Below are positions 1 through 9,000 of a stretch of 64,000 nt of DNA, in pieces (the first letter of the stretch is position 1; every line of letters begins with the position of its first letter). The position numbers were made by a program, and so were the translations under genes. Source of the DNA: Actinoplanes aureus (GTDB lineage: Bacteria; Actinomycetota; Actinomycetes; Mycobacteriales; Micromonosporaceae); NCBI RefSeq assembly GCF_015704865.1, contig NZ_JADQTO010000030.1, positions 54,514 to 118,513 of the forward strand, read 5' to 3'. The notes below the pieces were generated by a model that saw only the letters and a program-made list of their open reading frames with translations, ran no database searches and was not told the origin of the DNA.

Positions 1-3000
1 TGGTCGAGCTGCTCAACCCGGAGCGCTCGCTCGCCCGGCACCCGCTGTTCCAGGTCGCGCTGAACCTGCAGAACACCGAGCAGACCGACTGGCGCCCGCA
101 GCTGCCCGGCATCGAGGTCGGCAACGTCGACCTCGGTCCGGACCCGGAGAAGTTCGACCTCTCCGTCACGTTCGCCGAGATCTTCGGCGACGCCGCGACG
201 CCGGCCGGCGCGGTCTGCGTGCTCAGCTACCGGGCGGATCTGTTCGACGAGACCACAGCCGAGGCTCTGGCGGACCGGCTCACCGCCCTGCTTGCGCAGG
301 CCGCGGCCGACCCGGACCGGCGGATCGGCGCGCTCGAGGTGCTCCTGCCCGCCGAGCGCGAGCGCCTGCTTGTCGACTGGAACGAGAGCGGCGACCCGGG
401 GACGCCGGCCCGCTCGCCCCTCGACCTGTTCGAGGAGCGGGCCCGGACCGCGCCGCAGGCCCCGGCGGTCACCAAGGACGATGTCACCATCAGCTACGAC
501 GAGCTGGACGCGCGCGCCGAACAACTGGCGTCCCGGCTCCGCGGCCTGGGCGTCGACGCCGAGTCGCGGGTCGGGCTGGTGCTGCCGCGTTCGATCGGCA
601 TGGTCGTGGCCATCCTCGGCGTGCTGAAGGCCGGCGGAGCCTACGTACCGGTGGACCCGGCCTCACCGGCCGACCGCATCGCCTACATCGTCGAGGACAG
701 CTCCGCCAGCGTCGTCATCACGCACGAGGACGTCGTGGGCGTCCGGGCGACGAGCCCGAACACCCGACGCGTGATCCTCGACGACCAGGGCGCCGTGCGC
801 CCGGAAGCCGCCGGGACGGCGGCGGTGGGCGTTCGGCCGAGGCGGGCCCGCGACGCGGCCAGCGCGGCCTACATCATCTACACCTCCGGGTCGACCGGCC
901 GGCCCAAGGGCGTGGTCGTCACCCACGGCAACGTCGCCGAGCTGCTCGCGGCGGCCGAGGCCGACTACGCCTTCGGCGCGGATGACGTGTGGACGATGTT
1001 CCACTCGTACGCCTTCGACTTCTCCGTCTGGGAACTGTGGGGCGCGCTCGCGTATGGCGGCCGCGTGGTCGTGGTCGGCCTCGAGGTGGCCCGCTCGCCG
1101 AGCGACTTCGCCCGCCTGCTCGAACGTGAACGGGTCACCGTGCTCAACCAGACGCCGTCCGCGTTCTACCGGCTGGCCGAGGAGATCGACCGGGCCGGCG
1201 ACGGGCTGCGCGAGCGGCTGTCGCTGCACACTGTCGTCTTCGGGGGCGAGGCGCTCGACTGGGCCCGCATCGCCGACTGGGTGGCGCGATCCGGCTCCGG
1301 CGGACCGTCCATGGTGAACATGTACGGCATCACCGAGACGACCGTTCACGTGACGATCCGGCGAGCCGACGGCCGTCAGGGGCACGGCAGCGTCATCGGC
1401 CGGGCCATGCCGCACCTCAGCGCGTACGTCCTCGACACCGCGCTACGTCCGGTGCCGACGGGCGTGCGCGGCGAGTTGTACATCGCCGGCGGCGGGCTGG
1501 CCCGCGGTTACCTGCAGCGGCCCGGCCTGAGCTCGACCCGGTTCGTCGCCGACGCCTTCGGGGCGCCCGGCGCCCGGATGTACCGCACCGGGGACACCGC
1601 ACGCTGGAACGCGCAGGGAATGCTCGAGTATCTCGGGCGCAGCGACGACCAGGTGAAGATCCGCGGATTCCGCATCGAGCCCGGTGAGATCGAAGCCCAG
1701 GTCGTCGCACGACCCGAGGTGTCCCTGGGAGCCGTCGTGGTCCGGGAGGACCGTCCCGGCGATCTGAGGCTGGTCGCCTACGTGGTTCCGGCCGCAGGCG
1801 ATCCGGCGCAGTTCGACACCGACGCGCTCCGCGGCGAGCTGGCCACGTCGCTGCCCGACTACATGGTCCCGGCCGCCGTCGTGGCGCTGTCCGGCCTGCC
1901 GATGACCGTGAACGGCAAGCTCGACCGCGCCGCCCTGCCCGCGCCGGTGTTCGTCGCGGGCAAGACGCAGCGGGCGCCCCGCACCCCGCTTGAGGAGATC
2001 CTCTGTGGTCTCTTCGCCGACGTGCTTGGACTGCCCACCGTCGGCGTGCTCGACAGCTTCTTCGATCTCGGCGGCCACTCGCTGCTCGCCACCCGCCTGG
2101 TCAGCCGGATCCGGACCGCCCTCGAGGTGGAGGTCCCCATCCGGGCGATCTTCGAGGCACCGACCGTGGCGGCGCTGGCCGAGCGGCTCGGCGAGGCCCG
2201 CGGCGCGCGCGCCAGGGTGCGCCGGATGCCGCGGCCGGACCTGCTGCCGCTGTCGTTCGCGCAGCGCCGGCTCTGGTTCGTCAACCGGTTCGAGCAGGAA
2301 CTGAGCTCGACCTACAACGTGCCCGCCGCCGTCCGGCTCAGCGGCGAGCTCAACCGTGACGCGCTGCACGCCGCGCTGCGCGACGTGGTGGCCCGCCACG
2401 AGGTCCTGCGGACCATCTACCCCGACGGCGACGGGCTGCCCCGGCAGGAGATCCTCGCGCCCGCGGCCTTCGACCCCGGCCTGCCGCTCGCCGAGGCGAC
2501 CGAGGCGAGCCTGCCCGACCTCGTCGCCGAGGCCAGCATGCGCACCTGGGACCTCGCCACGGACCCGCCGCTGCGGGCGTTCCTGTTCGTGCTCGGCCCC
2601 ACCGAGCACGTCCTGCTCGTCGTGCTGCACCACATCGCGTCCGACGGCTGGTCGATGGGACCGCTCTCGCGGGACCTGGCGAGGGCGTACGAGGCCCGCA
2701 GCACGGGCGCGGCGCCGGACTGGGCCCCCCTGCCCGTGCAGTACGCCGACTACGCGCTCTGGCAGCGCGAGACGCTCGGCAGCGAGGACGACCCGGACAG
2801 CGAGCTCGCCGGGCAGCTCGGCTACTGGCGCGACCAGCTGGCCGACGTCCCCGACGAACTGGAGCTGCCGCTGGACCACCCGCGTCCGGCGGCGCCGAGC
2901 TACCGCGGCGACGCCGTGCGGATCGAGCTTCCGGCCGAGGTGCACCAGGACCTGACGGCCGTGGCCCGGGCGAACCGCGCGAGCCTCTACATGGTGCTGC

Positions 3001-6000
3001 AGGCGGCCGTCGCCGTGCTGCTCACCCGGACCGGGTCGGGCACCGACATCCCGATCGGCTGCGCGGTGGCGGGCCGCACCGACGAAGCCCTCGACGACCT
3101 GATCGGCTTCTTCGTCAACACGCTCGTGCTGCGGACCGACACCTCCGGCAACCCGACGTTCGCCGAGCTGATCGGCCGGACCCGGGAGGCCGGCCTCGCG
3201 GCCCACGCCAACCAGGACGTGCCGTTCGAGCGGATCGTCGAGGCGGTCAACCCGGAGCGTTCGCTGTCGCGGCACCCGCTCTTCCAGGTCGCGGTCAACC
3301 TGCCGAACCTGCCGGCTGCCGGCGCCCGTCTCCCGGGCCTGACGATGACCGCGGTGCCGGCCGGCTCCGGCGCCGCCAAGGTGGACCTCACCTTCGACTT
3401 CGCCGAGCAGCACGGACCGGACGGGGAACCGGCCGGCCTGCTCTGCCAGGTCGAGTACAGCGTCGACCTGTTCGAGAAGAGCACGGCAGCCGCGCTCGGC
3501 CGCTGGCTGAGCACGCTGCTGGCGGCGGCCGCGGCCGCACCCGCCACGCCGATCGAGCAGCTGCCGCTGGCCGTCACCGAGGAGCGCGCCGCGCAGCTGG
3601 AGCGGGGTCTCGGCGCCCCGCCCGGCCTGACCCCGCGGACCCTGCCGGAGCTCTTCGAGGACCAGGTGGCCCGTACGCCGGACGGGATCGCGGTCGAGCA
3701 CGGCGACGCCGTCCTGACCTACCGTGAGCTGGACCGGCGCGCGAACCGCCTGGCCCACCAGCTGATCGGGCTGGGCGTCGGCCCGGAGCGGGTGGTGGCC
3801 GTCGGACTGCCGCGGTCGATCGACTGGCTGACCACGGTGCTCGCGATCGGCAAGGCGGGCGGCGTGTACCTGCCGGTGGACACCGGCCAGCCCGTGGCGC
3901 GACTGCAGGTCGTCTTCGACACGATCCAGCCGGTGCTGGCGGTCTCCACCCCCGCGCTGCGCGACCGCCTGCCGGACACGGTGCCGCTGCTCACCGTCGA
4001 CGAGGACGTCCTGGCGGGCCGGCCGGACCGGGCGCCCACCGACGCCGACCGGACCGCGGCCCTGACGCCGCGGCACGGGGCGTACGTCATCTTCACCTCG
4101 GGGTCGACCGGAACGCCGAAGGGCGTGTTCGTCACGCATGCCGGCCTGGCCGGTCTGGGGCACTCGCACGGCGAACGTCTCGGGCTGCTGCCCGGCAAGC
4201 GGTTGCTGCAGATCACCGCGCCGAACTTCGACCCCTCCGTGGCCGACCTCGTGATCGCCCTGACCAACGGCGCCACCCTGGTGCTGCCGGTCAGCGCCCA
4301 GACCGTGCCGACCGGCGAGGAGCTGCACGCGATCCTGCTCGAGCGGCGCATCACCCACCTGCAGACCGCGGCCACCGTGATCGGCACCCTGCCGCCGGAG
4401 CCGCTGCCCGAGCTGGAGGCGCTCAACAGCGGCGGCGAGGCGCTCTCCGGCGAGATCGTGGACCGCTGGGCGCCGGGCCGGCGGATGACCAACGTGTACG
4501 GTCCGACCGAGGCCACGGTCGCGGCGACCATGAGCCGGCCACTGACGAGCGGCGGCATCGCCCCGATCGGCACGGTGCTCGGCGACACCCGGGTGTACGT
4601 GCTCGACGCCGGGTTGCGCCCGGTGCCGGCCGGCGTCCCGGGTGAGCTCTACCTCGCCGGCCCGGCCCTGGCCCGCGGTTACTGGGGCATGCCGGGGGAG
4701 ACGGCGTACCGGTTCGTGGCCGACCCGTACGGCGCTGCCGGCGAGCGCATGTACCGGACCGGCGACCGGGTGCGCTGGGACCGCGAAGGTGAGCTGGTCT
4801 TCCAGGGGCGTACGGACAGCCAGATCAAGCTGCGCGGCTTCCGGATCGAGCCGGGTGAGATCGAGGCCGTCCTGCTGCGGCACCCCGGGGTCACGCAGGC
4901 CGCGGTGCTGGTCCGCAACGACCTGGCCGCCGCCGCGGTACTGGTGGCCTACGTGGTGCCGGGCGCGTCCCGGCCCACCGAGGACGAGCTGAAGGAGCAC
5001 GTCGCCGCCGCCCTGCCCGCCTACATGGTGCCGTCCGCCCTGGTGACGGTCGACGCCCTGCCGCTGCTGGACAACGGCAAGCTGGACCGTCGCGCCCTGC
5101 CCAAGCCGCAGCTGACGAAGGCGAGCAGCCGGGCGCCCCGGTCCGAGCACGAGGCCGAGCTCTGCCGGATCTTCGGCGAGCTCGTCGGCCGTGACGACGT
5201 CGGCATCGACGACAGCTTCTTCGACCTCGGCGGCGACAGCATCACCTCGATCCAGCTGGTGTCGCGGGCCCGCAAGGCGGGCGTGGTCTTCAGCCCCCGG
5301 GACGTCTTCGAACACAAGACGGTGGCGGCCCTCGCGGCGGCGGCCGGCGGCGAGACCCGCGAGATCACCGCGGACGTCGGCGTCGGCGACATCCCGCTCA
5401 CGCCGATCATGCACTGGCTGCGGGACCTCGGCGGCGACAGCGACGGCTTCCACCAGCAGCGGTTGCTGGCCCTGCCGGAGGGCACCACGGGCGGCCAGCT
5501 CCGCTCCGCCCTGACCGCGTTGCTGCGCACCCACGACATGCTGCGGGCCCGGCTCACGGACGCGACCGGCTCGTGGGCGCTGACCGTGCCGACGGCGGAC
5601 GCCGGCACCACCGGCGACGTGGTGCACCGGGTTGCCGTGGCTGCCGGCGCGGACCTGACGGAGATCTTCACGGCGCAGCAGCGTCAGGCCGTGTCCGGCC
5701 TGTCGCCCCGCGACGGCGTGATGCTGCGGGCGGTGTGGTTCGACCTCGCCGGACGACCGGAGCCGGACCACGTTCTCATCGTCGTGCACCACCTCGCCGT
5801 CGACGCGGTGTCCTGGCGCATCCTCGTCGCCGACTTCGAGGCCGCGCTGAGTGCCGCCCGGGAGGGGAACGAGCCGGTTCTGGACCCGGTGCCGACCTCG
5901 TTCCGCCGGTGGGCCGGCTCGCTGCGCGAGGTCGCGGCCGCCAAGGCCGGTGAGCTGGACACCTGGCTTGCCACGCTGGACGGCCCGGACCCGCTGCTCG

Positions 6001-9000
6001 GCGCCCGCCCGCTCGACCCCGCCCGGGACGTGGTGGCCACGGCCGAGCGCGCCGGCGTGCGGTTCTCGGTGGACCGGACCGCCGCGGCGGTGACCGGCCT
6101 GCCCGCGGCGTTCCACGCGAGCGCCCAGGAGGTGCTGCTCACCTCCCTCGCGCTGGCGGTCGCCGAGTGGCGGGCCGGGCTGGGCCGCGGCGACGACGCG
6201 TCGGTGCTGCTCAACCTCGAGGGCCACGGCCGCGAGGACCTGGTCGAAGGCCTCGACCTCTCGCGCACGGTGGGCTGGTTCACGAGCAACTATCCAGTAC
6301 GCCTCGACGCCGCCGCGGTGTCCGGCGACGCCGCGCTCAAGCGGATCAAGGAACAGCTGCGCGCGGTCCCGGACAAGGGCGTCGGCTACGGGTTGCTGCG
6401 GTACCTCAACGAGGAGACCGCCGGTCCGCTCGCCGCGGCCGGGCATCCGCAGCTGTCGTTCAACTATCTGGGCCGCATCCCGGCGCAGGACCGCGAGCTC
6501 GCGGCCCCGTCGGGCCCGGGGATCGAGTTCACGCTCCTCCCGCCGGACCCGGCCGCCGCCGGCCCGGACGCCGGCCGTCCGTTCGCCCACGCGCTCGAGA
6601 TCAACGCCACCGTGGACGAGCTGGCCGCCGGACCGTCGCTGAACGCCGCGTTCGACTGGCCGGCGGGTCAGTTCACCGGCGCCGAGGTGCGCGAGCTGGC
6701 CGAGGTCTGGGGACGGACGATCGACCGCCTCGCCGCCGACGGGCTGCGGCCGGGTGCGGGCGGCCACACGCCGTCCGACTTCCCGCTCGTCACGCTCTCC
6801 CAGGCGCAGGTGGAGCGGATCGAGGCGCAGTGGCCCCGGATCGCCGACGTGCTGCCGTGCGCGTCCCTGCAGCCCGGCCTGCTCTACCACGCTGGCCTGG
6901 ACCTCGACGGCCCCGACCCCTACGTGGTGCAGACCGCCTGGGAGCTGTCCGGCGGGATGGACGTCCCCGCTCTGCGCGCCGCGGTGGGCGCCGTGCTGCG
7001 CCGCCACCCGAACCTGCGGGCCGGGTTCTGGCAGGGCGACCTGGCGCAGCCGGTGCAGGTCATCCCGGCCGACGTGGAGCTGCCGTGGCGCGAGCACGAC
7101 CTGACCGGGCTGCCCGAGAACGAGCGGGACGCGGCGCGTGCCCGCATCCTCGCCGCCGACCGGGCCGAGCGCTTCGACATGCTGCGCCCGCCGATGCTGC
7201 GGTTCACCATGATCGCCCTCGCCCCGGACCGGTACGTGCTGGTGCTCACCTGCCACCACGTCCTCCTCGACGGCTGGTCCGACCCGCTGTTTATGAACGA
7301 CCTGATCGAGCTCTACCGTCGCGGCGGCGACGACTCCGGGCTGCCGCCGGCCCCCGCCTACCGTGACTACCTGCGCTGGCTGACCGAGCAGGACGCCGGG
7401 GAAGCCCTGGAGACCTGGCGCACCGCGCTGGCCGGACTCGACGAGCCGACGCTGGTCGCGCCCGCCGACGCCGGCCGGCCGTTCATCCCGGAGCGCGTGG
7501 AACGGGTTCTGGACCCCGACCTGGGGGGCGCGGTGTCGGCCTGGGCCCGCCGCGAGGGGCTGACCGTGAACACGGTCCTGCAGGGTGCCTGGGCGGCGCT
7601 GCTGGGCCGCCTCACCGGCCGCGACGACGTCGTGTTCGGCGCGACCGTCTCCGGGCGCCCGCCGGAACTGGCCGGCTCGGAGAACATGGTCGGCCTGTTC
7701 ATCAACACGCTGCCGGTGCGGGCCCGGATGGACCCGGACCGTCCCGTCGGCGACCTGCTGCGGGACCTTCAGCAGGAGCAGAGCGGGCTGATGTCGGTGC
7801 ACCACGTCCGGCTCAGCGACGTCATCCGTACGGCCGGGCTGGGCACACTCTTCGACACCGGAATGGTGTTCGAGAACTACCCGACCCCGCCGGAGGAACT
7901 GGCCGAGGCCGGTGCCGATGCCGGTGCCGGGGCCGCGGTCGTGGGCCGGCAGGTCCAGGACGGCAGCCACTTCGCCCTGGCGCTGATCGCCTCCGGACGG
8001 GCCGGCCGGCTGCGCTTCCGCATCGACTACCGTCCCGGCCTGTTCAGTGCCGAGACCGTGCGCCGGTTCGCCGACCAGATGGAGGCGTGGCTGCGGGCGG
8101 TCGTCGCCGAGCCGGACGTCGCGTCGGGACAGCTGGACCTGCTCGGCGCCCACGACCGGGAGCTGGTGCTCCAGGCCTGGAACGACACCGCGCACGAGCT
8201 GCCGCCCGGCACGCTGGCCGAGCTCTTCGAGCGCCAGGCCACGCGGACGCCCACCGCGACCGCGCTCGTGTTCGAGGACGAGTCGCTCACGTACGCGGAG
8301 CTCGACGAACGCGCCGGTCGGCTGGCACGGGTCCTCGCGGCGCACGGTGTTCGACCGGAGCGGTTCGTCGCCCTGGTCCTGCCCCGCGGCACGGAACTGA
8401 TCGTGTCGATGCTCGCGGTGGCCAAGGCGGGGGCGGCCTTCATGCCGGTCGACCCGGCGTACCCGGCCGACCGGATCGGATACCTGCTGGCCGATGCCGC
8501 GCCGGCGCTGATCGTGAGCGACCGGGCGACCGCGGGTGTCGTACCCGAGGCCGCCGATGCGCCGGTGCTGTTGCTCGAGGAGGCCGCGGACGCCGATGCC
8601 GGCACCGCCGTGCCGGCGCAGGCGAGCCCGGCGAACGCCGCATACCTGATCTACACGTCGGGCTCGACGGGCCTGCCCAAGGGCGTGGTCGTGTCGCACC
8701 GCGGCCTGGCCAACCTGGCCGGGGCACAGATCGAGCGGTTCGGCGTCCAGCCGGACAGCCGGGTGCTGCAGTTCGCCTCGACCAGCTTCGACGCCTCGGT
8801 GTCCGAGCTGTGCACGGCACTGCTGAGCGGTGCGTGCCTGGTGCTCGCGCCCACCGACCGGCTGCGGGCCGGCCGGCCCCTGGCCGACCTGCTCGCCGAG
8901 CAGCGGATCACGGTCGCGACGATCCCCCCGGCGGCGCTCACCGTGATGGGGGCCGGGGACCTGCCCGCCGGCATGACGCTGGTGGTGGCCGGTGAGGCGA

